In this document: positions 27,653 to 36,978 of the stretch, piece after piece | Position numbering within the stretch: position 1 is the stretch's first letter | Layout: the number at the start of each line of letters is the position of its first letter | Source: Marinobacter salarius | GTDB taxonomy: Bacteria > Pseudomonadota > Gammaproteobacteria > Pseudomonadales > Oleiphilaceae | Reading direction: 5' to 3' | Length of the DNA stretch: 64,000 bases | Assembly (NCBI GenBank): GCA_000831005.1 | Contig: CP007152.1 | Coordinates: 3,968,001 to 4,032,000, forward strand | The notes under the pieces: generated by a model | Seen by the model: only the letters and a program-made list of their open reading frames with translations | Databases searched by the model: none | Told to the model about the DNA's origin: nothing | Made by a program: the position numbers and the translations under genes

Positions 27653-28170
27653 ATGAGGGCAATGACACTAAAATCGCGCCAGACAAAGGGGTTTACCCTG
27701 ATTGAGCTGGTGGTGGTGATCTCCATACTCGCCATTCTTGCAGCCTTTGCGTTGCCAAGGTTCGCCGAACTGTCGGACGAGGCCCACCGGGCAAGCATCC
27801 AGGCACCTCGGGCGCCTACGCCGCTGCTGTTGCACTGGTTCGTGCCCAGTGGACCGCCCGTGGCGCCGCTGGCGCACAAACTAATCTGCCCGGCTTTGGC
27901 GAGGAAAACGTCGACGTGAGTGCTGACGGTTGGCCAACGGGCGTAGGTGGCAACACCGACCCGACCGCCATGAGTGCCACAGAGTGCCAAAACCTCTGGC
28001 TGGCCCTGATGCAGTCAAACGCGCCGACCGTGGCAACCTCCGGCGACACAACGGATTACACAGTAACCGCAAGCGGGTCCGTTTGTACCTACGAGTACAA
28101 CCTCAATGGTGGCACGGACAACATTCAATACGACGCCGACAGCGGCGAAGTAATTCGGGTTATCAATTAA
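27653..28170 (+). CDS. mshB: MSHA minor pilin MshB (1-base deletion)
   Basis: A type IV prepilin: prepilin-peptidase site KG/FTLIELVVVIS with Glu at +5, then a hydrophobic N-terminal helix (ILAILAAFALPRF). I chose the ATG at 27653, 7 nt after GGAGG. The frame breaks at about 27804 (caggcacc for cagggcacc). Restored, it continues GTSGAYAAAVALVRAQWTARGA... to VIRVIN, 172 aa. Two C-terminal Cys (TECQNLW and SVCTYEY) could form the D-loop disulfide. Confidence 0.82.
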
Positions 28171-28203
28171 TCCATTTTAAAGCAGCAAAAGCAGGAGAAG
28201 ACC

Positions 28204-28671
28204 ATGAATATGATGAACCAGATGGCCGCAAGAAAAGAGAAAGGTTTCACCCTTATTGAACTGGTGATGGTGATTGTGATTTTGGGTATTTTGGCGGCGT
28301 TTGCGTTGCCGAGGTTTGCGGATTTTGGATCCGATGCTCGTTCGGCAGCACTTGAAGGCGGTGTCGGTTCTGTGAAATCAGCAGCGGCAATCGCCCACTC
28401 CCGCTGGGTTGCGAACGGCAGTGTTGCGAGCCAGGCGGTTAATCTGGATGGCGCTAACGGAATCACCATGTCCGCAGAGGGCTATCCGACAAACGATGCT
28501 GCTGGTATTGGTACCGCTGCGCAATTAGACGCAAACGATTTTGTGTTCAGTGGTGGAAATATCGAACTGGTATCAGCAGAGGATACCGATGGGAACGGGA
28601 CTGTAGATTGTAACTTCACATATGACCCTTCGACCGGTGGCGTGACAGCTCGAGCAACCGCTGATTGCTAA
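28204..28671 (+). CDS. mshA: MSHA major pilin MshA
   Basis: A 155-aa type IVa prepilin with cleavage site KG/FTLIELVMVIVILGILAAFALPRF; the mature protein is about 141 aa. Two Cys near the C-terminus (VDCNFTY and the terminal ADC) delimit a short D-region. It has a strong GCAGGAGA ribosome-binding site. Among the two consecutive pilins this is the better match to MshA by position (before mshC) and by the strong hairpin that follows the gene. Confidence 0.88.
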   Translation: MNMMNQMAARKEKGFTLIELVMVIVILGILAAFALPRFADFGSDARSAALEGGVGSVKSAAAIAHSRWVANGSVASQAVNLDGANGITMSAEGYPTNDAAGIGTAAQLDANDFVFSGGNIELVSAEDTDGNGTVDCNFTYDPSTGGVTARATADC

Positions 28672-28687
28672 GCAATTGTAGTGGTGT

Positions 28688-28718
28688 AGGTCGAATTAGC
28701 GACTCTCTAATTCGACCT
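28688..28718 (+). promoter_or_regulatory. Strong mRNA hairpin between mshA and mshC
   Basis: Perfect 12-bp arms (aggtcgaattag at 28688-28699 and ctaattcgacct at 28707-28718) around a 7-nt loop. No T-run follows, so it is not a classical terminator. It lies 17 nt after the major pilin stop and 36 nt before mshC, where it could protect mshA mRNA or attenuate downstream transcription. Confidence 0.65.
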
Positions 28719-28753
28719 GAGTACTGCAGCTACGGTAAATCCGGGAGAGGGGC

Positions 28754-29233
28754 ATGAGAAAAAGAATCGCCCCGATGTCATCGGGGTTCACCCTTGTAGA
28801 GCTGGTCATGGTCATCATCCTGATCGGGGTTCTCTCCGCTCTGGGTGTTGGCCTGTTTGCCAGCCGCTCCGCCTTTTCTCCTCTTCTTGTTACCCAGCAA
28901 CTGTCGTCCGCCACGCTGCTTGCCCAGCAGGCGGCGCTGGCAGGGAACAGCGCTGACACGCTGACCATTCGCCAGACCGGCGACGAACTCAGGTTTTCAG
29001 CCGCCTCCTCACAATTCATCCTGAAGCGCAGTGGCTCAACACTGGCCTATCGCGTAGCGAATGCGGCCTATACCAATGTTCCTGCTGGCGGCCTGACGGT
29101 GGGCTTTGACGGCTTTGGCCGGGTCGCATCCCCGACGGCCAGAGCCAACATTGATTTCCGTGTTACTGGCGATAGCACGTTCAATCTCTGCCTCAGTTCC
29201 CTGGGCGCGGTTTATGACGGGACCTGTCCATGA
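28754..29233 (+). CDS. mshC: MSHA minor pseudopilin MshC
   Basis: A 159-aa prepilin-like protein with the site SG/FTLVELVMVIILIGVLSALGVGLF and a GspH-like body (QQLSSATLLAQQAALAGNSADTLTIRQTG). It overlaps mshD by 4 nt. Likely a minor pilin priming or capping the fibre. Confidence 0.82.
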   Translation: MRKRIAPMSSGFTLVELVMVIILIGVLSALGVGLFASRSAFSPLLVTQQLSSATLLAQQAALAGNSADTLTIRQTGDELRFSAASSQFILKRSGSTLAYRVANAAYTNVPAGGLTVGFDGFGRVASPTARANIDFRVTGDSTFNLCLSSLGAVYDGTCP

Positions 29234-29739
29234 CCAGGCCAGTCAAATACGGGCGCACCCAGAAAGGTGCCACACTGGTCGAGCTGGTGATCACCATTGT
29301 TATTATCAGCGTCGCTATTGCCGGGGTAGTGGGTGCGTTTGCGCTTATCTCCGGGCGTAGTGCGGATCCATTGAATCAGACCCGGGCTGTTGCACTCGCG
29401 CAGATTTACATGGACGAAATTCTCAGCCGACGGTATGACGAAAACACACCCGTAGGTGGGTTTCCGAGAGAGCCGGGTTGCACCATAAACACTGAAGAAG
29501 GCAGTCGCGCCGATTACGACGACGTTGATGACTATAACGAGATTACCGATGCGGTCCCGGAGAATGCCGAAGGCACTGGCCTGGCCGCGGACTACGCCGG
29601 CTTTCAGGTGTCAGTTGCCATCGAGTGCGCCGGCGATGAAATCGGGCTTGCGGCTGATGAAGCCAAACGCATCGATTTGACGATTACAGACCCTAGCGGT
29701 CAGAGCTACGATTTCTCCGTATACAGGGCGAACTACTGA
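29230..29739 (+). CDS. mshD: MSHA minor pseudopilin MshD
   Basis: A 169-aa prepilin-like protein with KG/ATLVELVITIVIISVAIAGVVGAFALISGRSADP. The first mature residue is Ala rather than Phe, as in many MshD. The motif ALAQIYMDEILSRRYDENTP is typical. Acidic overall. It overlaps mshO by one base. Confidence 0.84.
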   Translation: MTRPVKYGRTQKGATLVELVITIVIISVAIAGVVGAFALISGRSADPLNQTRAVALAQIYMDEILSRRYDENTPVGGFPREPGCTINTEEGSRADYDDVDDYNEITDAVPENAEGTGLAADYAGFQVSVAIECAGDEIGLAADEAKRIDLTITDPSGQSYDFSVYRANY

Positions 29740-30521
29740 TGCCTCGCCAGTCTGGATACACATTGATTGAGCTGATCATGGTGATTGTGCTGCTGAGTAT
29801 CGTGGCCACGGTGTCGGTGCGGTTTGTCGGCCTGTCGACCCAGGGCGCGCTGGATACCAGCGCCCGTCAGTTGCGAGCACTCCAGTCCGTGGTGATCAGT
29901 GAACAGCTGACCCGTGACTTGCGGGAGGCCTTTCCGTTGTCGGTTCGAAGTACCGGCTCTTGCATCGAGTGGTTGCCTATGGAGGCGGGAACTAGTTATC
30001 TCAACCTACCGGCCACTGAAGTGAGCCAAATCGAGATTGCTGAGTTTGCTCAGCCTCCTGTTGTCAGTAACAGGCGTGTGGTTATCTATGGTTACGGGAC
30101 CACGACGGGGGATATCTATACTGGCGCTAATCCTGGCCCGGTCTCCTCACTGATTTCTGGCGTTAACAATACGGCAGTCCCGGGCTCGCCGGCCACCATA
30201 AGCCTGTCGGCCAGCCATCGTTTTACTTCAACTTCGCCAGCGCGGCGCCTGTTCCTTGTGGGTGAGCCGGTGAGTATTTGTCAGAGCGGCCGCTTTCTGT
30301 ATCGCTATAGCGGGTATGCGCCGACGTCCACTCAGCCTGATCCTCCTCCGGTTACACCGGAAGTACTGGCGGCCAGCGTAACCGGAACCGTCGATTTCCG
30401 GTTCCTGCCTGCAACCCTGCAACGGGCAGCGGTGGTTCAGTTTACGTTTGATCTTTTAAGCGCCGATGGCAGCGAAACCACAACCGTCAGCCAGGAGGTC
30501 CAGATCCGTAATGTACCCTGA
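29739..30521 (+). CDS. mshO: MSHA minor pseudopilin MshO
   Basis: A 260-aa prepilin-like protein with an unusually short leader (MPRQSG/YTLIELIMVIVLLSIVATVSVRFVGL), Glu at +5 and a large C-terminal domain. The position and size match MshO. The mshP start lies 11 nt inside its 3' end. Confidence 0.82.
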   Translation: MPRQSGYTLIELIMVIVLLSIVATVSVRFVGLSTQGALDTSARQLRALQSVVISEQLTRDLREAFPLSVRSTGSCIEWLPMEAGTSYLNLPATEVSQIEIAEFAQPPVVSNRRVVIYGYGTTTGDIYTGANPGPVSSLISGVNNTAVPGSPATISLSASHRFTSTSPARRLFLVGEPVSICQSGRFLYRYSGYAPTSTQPDPPPVTPEVLAASVTGTVDFRFLPATLQRAAVVQFTFDLLSADGSETTTVSQEVQIRNVP

Positions 30522-30924
30522 CCAATACTGGAACCGACAGCGTGGTGCGGGGTTGCCAATCGCCCTCTTTATCATCACCGTTTTAGCTTTGATTGTAACC
30601 AGCATGGCGCAGCAACAGGAAAGTACCGGCGCGGCTGTCAGTCAGCAGATTTTGTCTCAACGCGCGTTCTACGCGGCGGAAAGCGGAGCTCAGGCAGCGG
30701 TCACCGAGGCACTTTATGGCAGTGGCTGTGGGTCAGTGCCGGGGTCTCTGAGTTTTACAGGGCGAGGCCTCAATGGCTGTAGCACCAGTCTCAGTTGCTC
30801 CGTTGTGCGGGCTGATATTGAAGGCGATGCCGCTGACGAAGATGTTTATACCCTGGTCAGCACCGGACAATGTGGCGTAGGCACCGAGCAGGCCACGCGA
30901 GAGATTGAGGTACGTGTGCGATGA
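30511..30924 (+). CDS. mshP: MSHA biogenesis protein MshP (PilX-like)
   Basis: A 137-aa protein starting MYPDQYWNRQRGAGLPIALFIITVLALIVTSMAQQ, a PilX/MshP-type N-terminal helix with no canonical prepilin Glu. I use the ATG at 30511, about 12 nt after CCAGGAGG. The in-frame extension upstream runs through mshO. AFYAAESGAQAAVTEALYGSGC is the family signature. Confidence 0.82.
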   Translation: MYPDQYWNRQRGAGLPIALFIITVLALIVTSMAQQQESTGAAVSQQILSQRAFYAAESGAQAAVTEALYGSGCGSVPGSLSFTGRGLNGCSTSLSCSVVRADIEGDAADEDVYTLVSTGQCGVGTEQATREIEVRVR

Positions 30925-33900
30925 AGGTAGCGGGTTTCTGGTTTGTGTTTTTTTTGTCTGTTGCTGTTGCCCCCGCGCACGGTACGATTACCGTCTCCGC
31001 GAATGGTAACTCGAATGGACCGGTGACGGTAGACGTGGGCGATTCTGTCTCCATTGAGGTTGTGGCTACCAATTGCACAAACGTGCAAGGCAATAACTCA
31101 GCTTGGCGTGACAACTGGGTGAACGCCGGCAATCCGGAAGAAGAAATATATGCCACCAGTCCTTGCACGGTGCCATCACTGAATCGAACGACTAGTTTTG
31201 ATACGCCGGGCACTTACACGGTAGCGTTTTTCTCTGAGTACTGCCGAAACTATCGGAATGGCGGCCAGTGCAACCCCCGATGGATCGAAGATCAACGTGG
31301 GAGTATTGAGATTGTCGTTCAGGACCCGAACGCACTCACCTGTTTTAACGACGATTACACCAGCGGACAGCTCAATGGGGACGACTGGGTAACCTCCGTT
31401 TCATTGGGAAGTTTTACTCCACAGATTGTTAACGGCCGGCTCCGAATGACAGAGGCTCGCGGAAACCAGGCAACGGCGGCCACGTTGCAGCGGGAAATTC
31501 CTGGCGCTGAAAACCTTGTTATTCTGGAGTTTAACTATTACGCATACGGGGGCAGTGGCGCAGACGGCCTTGCCATTGCGTTGTCGGATTCGGTTGTAAC
31601 CCCGCAACCTGGCAGTTACGGGGGGTCCCTTGGCTATGCACAGCGTAATAATGGTGACCCCGGGTTTGCAGGTGGCTGGCTGGGCATCGGTTTGGATGAG
31701 TACGGTAACTTTTCCAATAGCAACGAAGGGCGCCAGGGTGGACGAAATGGACGGACACTGGATTCAGTCGCCATTCGTGGCGCGGCTCCCGATTACCGTT
31801 TCATGCGGGCCACTGATCGCCTGACACCTGGCATTGACACGCCGAACACCAATAACCCGGACGCCCAGCGGTATCGCATCATCATTGACTCCAGGGAATC
31901 CGGAGAAGCCATTGTGTCGGTAGAACGGGATCTGACCGGTACCGGCAACAACTACGACATGCTAATCCCACCGTTCAATGCGTTGAACGAGCCAGGGCAA
32001 CCGGCGGTGCCGGAGAACTTCCTGCTGTCGCTGACGGGCTCCACCGGCGGGGCAACCAACATCCATGAGCTCGACCAGTTTCAGCTATGTGCGCTCAAGC
32101 TTAATCCGGTGGGTGAGCAAGTGGATCACTTCGAAATCCGCCATGACGGGGTGGCGCTTACGTGCCAGCCTGAAACGGTCACCGTCCGCGCCTGCGCCAA
32201 TGCCAGTTGCGATCAACTGTTCACTGATCCGGTTGAGGCAACTCTCGAGCCTCTGGACGGCTGGCAGAGCGGTAACGTTGTCAGTTTTTCCGGGGGGGCC
32301 GGGGAGGCAACCCTGGCAAATAGAGTTGCTGGCGTCGTTGAGCTGGATGTTATTGGTTCCCGCCCCTCTACACGCCCCCAAGCGGTGACGCTGTGTCAGA
32401 TAGGCGCGGGCAATCTGTCGGCGGCGAATTGCGAGATCGAGTTTTTTGACTCGGGGCTGGCCTTCGATATACCGAACCTGACTTCCCACCGTCCGTCTGG
32501 TGCCATTGAAGTGCAGGCGGTGCGGCGGGACGACGTAACCCAAGCCTGCGTGCCCGCGTTTGAGAACGTTGAGAAGCCGGTTCGTTTCTGGTCAACCTAC
32601 GTGGACCCGGGCCCGAGCGGTCGCCCTGTCAGTCGTGCCCTTTCGGTGGATGGCGGCGATATCAGTGGCGACGGTAGCAATCCTACGATACTTGATCTTG
32701 ACTTTGGCGCTGATGGTATTGCGGAAATCGATGTTCAATATCCTGATGCCGGTAATATGCAACTGAACGCCGAGTATCGCGGTTCTGCGGCAACGGACGA
32801 CGCGGGGCTGGTGATGCCCGGTGCCGATCAGTTTGTCAGTGTACCGGCGGGCTTTTGTGTCCGAACAGGCGGCGAATGCTCAGACGGGGATGCCTCTTGC
32901 CCTCTGTTTGTGAAAGCCGAGGAAGACTTCAATCTATCGATTACAGCCGTCGGGTGGGAAGAAGAAAGTGACGTTAGCCTCTGCGAGGGCAATCCGGTAA
33001 CACCCAACTTCCGTCTGTCGGACATTCCGCTGTCATCGGAGGTAGTTGCACCATCGGGCGGTGACGATGGCATAGTCACGCCATTGATCTATTCCCATAC
33101 TCGTTCGGCAGATGCTACTGAGACGGTCAGTGTGAATGTGTCGGAAGTGGGTGTTTTTCGGTTCAAGGCAGATCCGGGCACGGGTACCTATCTTGGATTG
33201 ACGGCGCCGGGTGGAAGCAGTGGTCCAACCGGTCGTTTCTATCCCGACCGTTTTGAGGTGACCGTTGATCCGGGTGAACTGGGTCCAGGCGAACTGGAAG
33301 CGGGATGTACAGTGGCTACGTCGTTTTCTTACATCGGGTTGGACATGGTGTGGGAACTGGTTCCGAGTCTGACGATTGAACCGGTATCCGTTGAGGGAAA
33401 CCGCACGCTCAACTACACGGAGCCGGGTTTTCAGCGGCTTTCCACCGCAGGAATCAGTCGAACAGCACCTGCGGCTGATTCCACTGTGTTGAACCGCGAT
33501 GGCAGTCCATTGGCGGTCACTGTCGTTTCGGGGGGCGGAACGCTAAGGGGTGATGAGCCTGACCCTGGCCTGTTGCAGTTTGACTACGCCAGTGATGACA
33601 CGGTCACCTACAATAAGGTCCCGGAAGCCCGCGTTCCCTTGTTTGACCCCGCTTTGGAATACAGTGTTACTGATATCGTGGATTCGGACGGAGTGGCCGG
33701 TGCTGGCGCCCCCTACCTCTTTACACCGGCCGCGAATTTCGACGTGCGCTACGGTCGCCTGTCCATGGAAAACGTGTCTGGCCCGGAGAACATTGACGAA
33801 CTCCCGATGCCCTTCCAAGTGGAATACTGGAATGGCTCCCGATTTGTGGTAAATACGGCTGACAGTTGCACGGGCTGGACAACAGACAATATCGGTGGCA

Positions 33901-34133
33901 CCGCGGCGCACCATACCCTGGCTTCAGATTCCGGTACTTTCAATGCAGGAGAGGCTGGCCCGCTTCGGCTGGCGCCGGCGGGTTCGCAGGGGACAGACAC
34001 GCTGACGTGGGCCGTAGCTGACTGGCTAAAGGACGACTTCAACGGCGACGGCTCACTTGAGGATCCCTCAGCCCTGGCCACCTTCGGCGTCTACCGTGGC
34101 CATGACCGCGTTATCTACTGGCAGGAGAAATAG
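30921..34133 (+). CDS. mshQ: MSHA biogenesis protein MshQ, large secreted/pilus-tip-like protein
   Basis: A 1070-aa protein with a Sec signal peptide (MKVAGFWFVFFLSVAVAPAHG). An N-terminal all-beta region with paired Cys (NCTNVQ...PCTVPS...YCRNYRNGGQC, about 52-118) is followed by a lectin/LamG-like domain (about 135-395) and a long C-terminal beta region resembling DUF6701 (about 430-1070: RHDGVALTCQPETVTVRACA...RYGRLSMENVSGPENIDELPMPFQVEYWNG). It overlaps mshP by 4 nt and ends the locus. A role as tip or surface adhesin is inferred. Confidence 0.82.
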   Translation: MKVAGFWFVFFLSVAVAPAHGTITVSANGNSNGPVTVDVGDSVSIEVVATNCTNVQGNNSAWRDNWVNAGNPEEEIYATSPCTVPSLNRTTSFDTPGTYTVAFFSEYCRNYRNGGQCNPRWIEDQRGSIEIVVQDPNALTCFNDDYTSGQLNGDDWVTSVSLGSFTPQIVNGRLRMTEARGNQATAATLQREIPGAENLVILEFNYYAYGGSGADGLAIALSDSVVTPQPGSYGGSLGYAQRNNGDPGFAGGWLGIGLDEYGNFSNSNEGRQGGRNGRTLDSVAIRGAAPDYRFMRATDRLTPGIDTPNTNNPDAQRYRIIIDSRESGEAIVSVERDLTGTGNNYDMLIPPFNALNEPGQPAVPENFLLSLTGSTGGATNIHELDQFQLCALKLNPVGEQVDHFEIRHDGVALTCQPETVTVRACANASCDQLFTDPVEATLEPLDGWQSGNVVSFSGGAGEATLANRVAGVVELDVIGSRPSTRPQAVTLCQIGAGNLSAANCEIEFFDSGLAFDIPNLTSHRPSGAIEVQAVRRDDVTQACVPAFENVEKPVRFWSTYVDPGPSGRPVSRALSVDGGDISGDGSNPTILDLDFGADGIAEIDVQYPDAGNMQLNAEYRGSAATDDAGLVMPGADQFVSVPAGFCVRTGGECSDGDASCPLFVKAEEDFNLSITAVGWEEESDVSLCEGNPVTPNFRLSDIPLSSEVVAPSGGDDGIVTPLIYSHTRSADATETVSVNVSEVGVFRFKADPGTGTYLGLTAPGGSSGPTGRFYPDRFEVTVDPGELGPGELEAGCTVATSFSYIGLDMVWELVPSLTIEPVSVEGNRTLNYTEPGFQRLSTAGISRTAPAADSTVLNRDGSPLAVTVVSGGGTLRGDEPDPGLLQFDYASDDTVTYNKVPEARVPLFDPALEYSVTDIVDSDGVAGAGAPYLFTPAANFDVRYGRLSMENVSGPENIDELPMPFQVEYWNGSRFVVNTADSCTGWTTDNIGGTAAHHTLASDSGTFNAGEAGPLRLAPAGSQGTDTLTWAVADWLKDDFNGDGSLEDPSALATFGVYRGHDRVIYWQEK

Positions 34134-34145
34134 CGGGAAGGGGGC

Positions 34146-35573
34146 TCAGTCCTCCTCCCCCTCCGGGTGATCCATCCCGAGTTCATTAATCTTGCGGGTC
34201 AAGGTATTCCGTCCCCAGCCTAGCAGGATGGAGGCATCACGCCGGCGCCCGCCGGTGTGCTTCAACGCGGTCTCGATCATGATGCGCTCAAACTCCGGCA
34301 CGGCGGTATCGAGAATGCCTTTGTGGCCGCGTTTGAGCTCCTGTTCCGACCAGTTGCGCAGGCCTTCCTGCCAAGTCTGGCCGGTGGCCGGCGCTTCGGC
34401 CTGCTGCATCAGCTCGGGCGGCAGGTCATCGATGTGAACCTCGCGGCCACTGGCCATCACCGTCAGCCAGCGACAGGTGTTCTCAAGCTGGCGGACGTTG
34501 CCGGGCCAGGGCAGGGTGGTGAGGTATTCTTCGGCTTCCGGGCGCAGTATTTTGGTTTCCACTGCCAGTTCCCGGGCAGCCCGCTTGAGGAAATGTTCCA
34601 TTAACCGCGGGATGTCCTCGCGGCGCTCCGCGAGTTTTGGCAAGTGCACCCGGATAACATTCAGGCGATGGAACAAATCTTCCCGAAAGGTGCCCGCCTG
34701 GACGAGCTTTTCCAGGTCCTGGTGTGTAGCCGCGATGATGCGGACGTCCACTTTGATAGGCGTGGTGCCGCCCACCCGATAGAACTCCCCATCCGCAAGC
34801 ACCCGCAATAACCGTGTCTGGGTGTCGGCGGGCATATCACCGATCTCGTCGAGGAACAGGGTGCCTCCGTTGGATTGCTCGAAGCGACCCTGCCTGGCGG
34901 CAGCCGCTCCGGTGAAGGCGCCTTTCTCATGGCCAAACAGCTCGGACTCAATCAGGTCCTTTGGAATCGCGGCCATGTTGAGTGCGATAAAAGGGTGGCT
35001 GGCCCGGGGGCTGTGGTTGTGAAGGGCCTGGGCAACCAGTTCCTTACCGGTACCACTTTCGCCATTGATCAGTACGGTGATGTTGGAGTGGGACAATCGG
35101 CCGATGGCCCTGAACACCTCCTGCATCGCAGGCGCTTCACCAATGATTTCGGCATTTCTCTGTGCGCTTTCGGCTTGCGGCTCCGAGGTGGCCCGGCGTT
35201 CGTGGCTGTGAGCAACGGCCCGCTTCACCAGTGCGACGGCATCATCCACGTCAAACGGTTTTGGAAGGTACTCGAAGGCGCCCGTCTGGTAGCTGGTCAC
35301 CGCGCTTTCCAGGTCGGAATGGGCGGTCATGATGATCACCGGCAGATCCGGGTGTGAGTCAACAATCTGTGAGAGCAAGGTGATGCCGTCGACGCCGGGC
35401 ATACGGATGTCGCTGATGATGGCATCGGGCTGTTCGTGCTCTAGCCTCATCATGATGCTTTCGCCACTTTCAAACACCCGGGGCTGCATACCGGCCTGGT
35501 TCAGGGCGCGCTCCAGCACCCAACGTATACTGCGATCGTCGTCAATTATCCAGACGTTTGCCGGTTGGCTCAT
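34146..35573 (-). CDS. ntrC: Nitrogen regulation response regulator NtrC
   Basis: NtrC (GlnG, 475 aa). The receiver domain holds phosphoacceptor D55 (DAIISDIRMPG). The AAA+ sigma-54 activation domain shows GESGTGKE and GAFTGA, and a Fis-type HTH lies at the C-terminus (RRRDASILLGWGRNTLTRKINELGM). I set the start at 35573 (MSQPANVWIIDDDRS); it overlaps ntrB by 4 nt. It activates sigma-54 promoters under nitrogen limitation, for which candidate sites precede glnA. Confidence 0.96.
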   Translation of the reverse strand: MSQPANVWIIDDDRSIRWVLERALNQAGMQPRVFESGESIMMRLEHEQPDAIISDIRMPGVDGITLLSQIVDSHPDLPVIIMTAHSDLESAVTSYQTGAFEYLPKPFDVDDAVALVKRAVAHSHERRATSEPQAESAQRNAEIIGEAPAMQEVFRAIGRLSHSNITVLINGESGTGKELVAQALHNHSPRASHPFIALNMAAIPKDLIESELFGHEKGAFTGAAAARQGRFEQSNGGTLFLDEIGDMPADTQTRLLRVLADGEFYRVGGTTPIKVDVRIIAATHQDLEKLVQAGTFREDLFHRLNVIRVHLPKLAERREDIPRLMEHFLKRAARELAVETKILRPEAEEYLTTLPWPGNVRQLENTCRWLTVMASGREVHIDDLPPELMQQAEAPATGQTWQEGLRNWSEQELKRGHKGILDTAVPEFERIMIETALKHTGGRRRDASILLGWGRNTLTRKINELGMDHPEGEED

Positions 35574-36652
35574 TGGTTTTCCTCCAGGGGCAGGAAGATG
35601 ATGAAGTCGGTTTTTCCGGGCTCGCTCTCGCATTCAACAAGCCCGTGATGTTGCCCGATGATGCTTTGGGTGATGGACAGGCCGAGGCCCGTGCCGCTGG
35701 CTCGCCCACTGATCATCGGGTAGAAAACATTTTGCAACAGATCCGGTGGTATGCCCGGGCCGTTATCAATCACATCCACACGGCACACCAGGCGATGGCG
35801 TTTGTGGCCGATGGTGAACTGTCGCAATGCGCGTGTGCGGAAGGTGATCGTCGGCTGTTCGTCGCCGGTCATCTCCGCCTGGTTCTCGAACGCGGCTTCC
35901 ATGGCGTTGCGGGCGATGTTAAGGAAAGCCTGAATCAGCTGTTCCTTGTCGCCCTGGAACTCGGGCAGGCTGGGATCGTAATCTCTCCGGAAGTTCAGGC
36001 GGCCGCGGCTCTCAGCTTCCAAAAGGGTTTTGACGCGCTCCAGAACCTCATGAATATTGGTGGACGCCATTTTTGGGGCTTTGTTCGGGCCGAGCATGCG
36101 GTCCACCAGGGTTCGCAGGCGGTCCGCTTCTGCAATGATCACCTGGGTGTATTCTTTCTGGTCTTCGTTGTGCAGTTCGCGGTCCAGCAACTGGGCCGCC
36201 CCGCGAATACCTCCAAGAGGGTTTTTGATTTCATGGGCCATGCCCCGGACCAGTATCCGGGTGGTTTCCTGCTGGGAGATAATGTCTTCTTCCCGGCTGA
36301 TCCTTAGCAAGCGGTCCCTGGGCTGGATTTCGATCAACAGTTCCGTTGGCTCAAGGCTTATGGGGGACACCGAATAATCAACCGTCAGCCGCAACCCGCT
36401 TGTCAGTATGAATTCCGCTTCGCGTCTGGTGTACGACTGGCCATTCTCGGCTGCTGCATACAGTGTTTGCAGGGCATCTTCAGAGTCGATCAGGATGTCG
36501 TTGATCGGGGCTCCCTTACTTCTGGTTACGCTGGTTTCAAACAGACTTTCGGCCGCCGGATTCAGGTACTGGACTCTTAACCCGTCACTCAGCACCAGTA
36601 CGGCTGTGGTCAGGCTGTCCAGTATGCTTTTGTATCCGGCCGGTATTGCCAT
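35570..36652 (-). CDS. ntrB: Nitrogen regulation sensor histidine kinase NtrB
   Basis: NtrB (GlnL, 360 aa): PAS domain (about residues 8-110), the DHp helix with H140 (GMAHEIKNPLGGIRGAAQLLDREL) and the HATPase (N-box IARNAMEAAF, DNGPGIPPDL, GRASGTGLGLSI). It is cytoplasmic with no TM. It phosphorylates NtrC and is controlled by PII. It overlaps ntrC by 4 nt, so the two are one operon. Confidence 0.95.
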   Translation of the reverse strand: MAIPAGYKSILDSLTTAVLVLSDGLRVQYLNPAAESLFETSVTRSKGAPINDILIDSEDALQTLYAAAENGQSYTRREAEFILTSGLRLTVDYSVSPISLEPTELLIEIQPRDRLLRISREEDIISQQETTRILVRGMAHEIKNPLGGIRGAAQLLDRELHNEDQKEYTQVIIAEADRLRTLVDRMLGPNKAPKMASTNIHEVLERVKTLLEAESRGRLNFRRDYDPSLPEFQGDKEQLIQAFLNIARNAMEAAFENQAEMTGDEQPTITFRTRALRQFTIGHKRHRLVCRVDVIDNGPGIPPDLLQNVFYPMISGRASGTGLGLSITQSIIGQHHGLVECESEPGKTDFIIFLPLEENQ

Positions 36653-36698
36653 TCGTTTGTCCCTTTTGATGGGCCTTGCGGGTTGCTAAGGCAGTTTT

Positions 36699-36713
36699 GC
36701 AAAAAACGAACCA
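36699..36713 (-). promoter_or_regulatory. Candidate sigma-54 promoter of ntrBC
   Basis: On the minus strand TGGTTCG-N4-TTGC, with the invariant GG/GC spacing of -24/-12 elements, about 47 nt before the ntrB start. Two of the seven -24 positions differ from TGGCACG. No clear NtrC site was seen beside it. Confidence 0.4.
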
Positions 36714-36978
36714 CATTGGCTGTTCGTGGCGATGACAGTGCGCATTTAGCGGGCATGCGGGTTACAGGCCTGTGAACACGGCGTGGTGTAGTGCAGAAAT
36801 ATCATTGCGTAAAGCCTGCCCGCGGATATCCGCTCTGGGAATGGTCAGAGTATGGCTTTTTTATGGTGCGACCGCACTAAAATGGGGCAAGCAGGAATGG
36901 CGTGGTGGTTCGCTAACCGCTACAGGTCTGCGTTTGTATGGCGCCCCGGCCCGAAACGGTCGGGGCCCCGGAAGTGCA
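36714..36978. other. Intergenic gap between ntrB and the DUF4124 gene
   Basis: No gene is supported here. Besides the sigma-54-like element at its edge, it holds only a GC-rich imperfect hairpin near 36940-36972 (gccccggcccg...cggggcccc) just past the DUF4124 stop, without a T-run. Confidence 0.5.
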
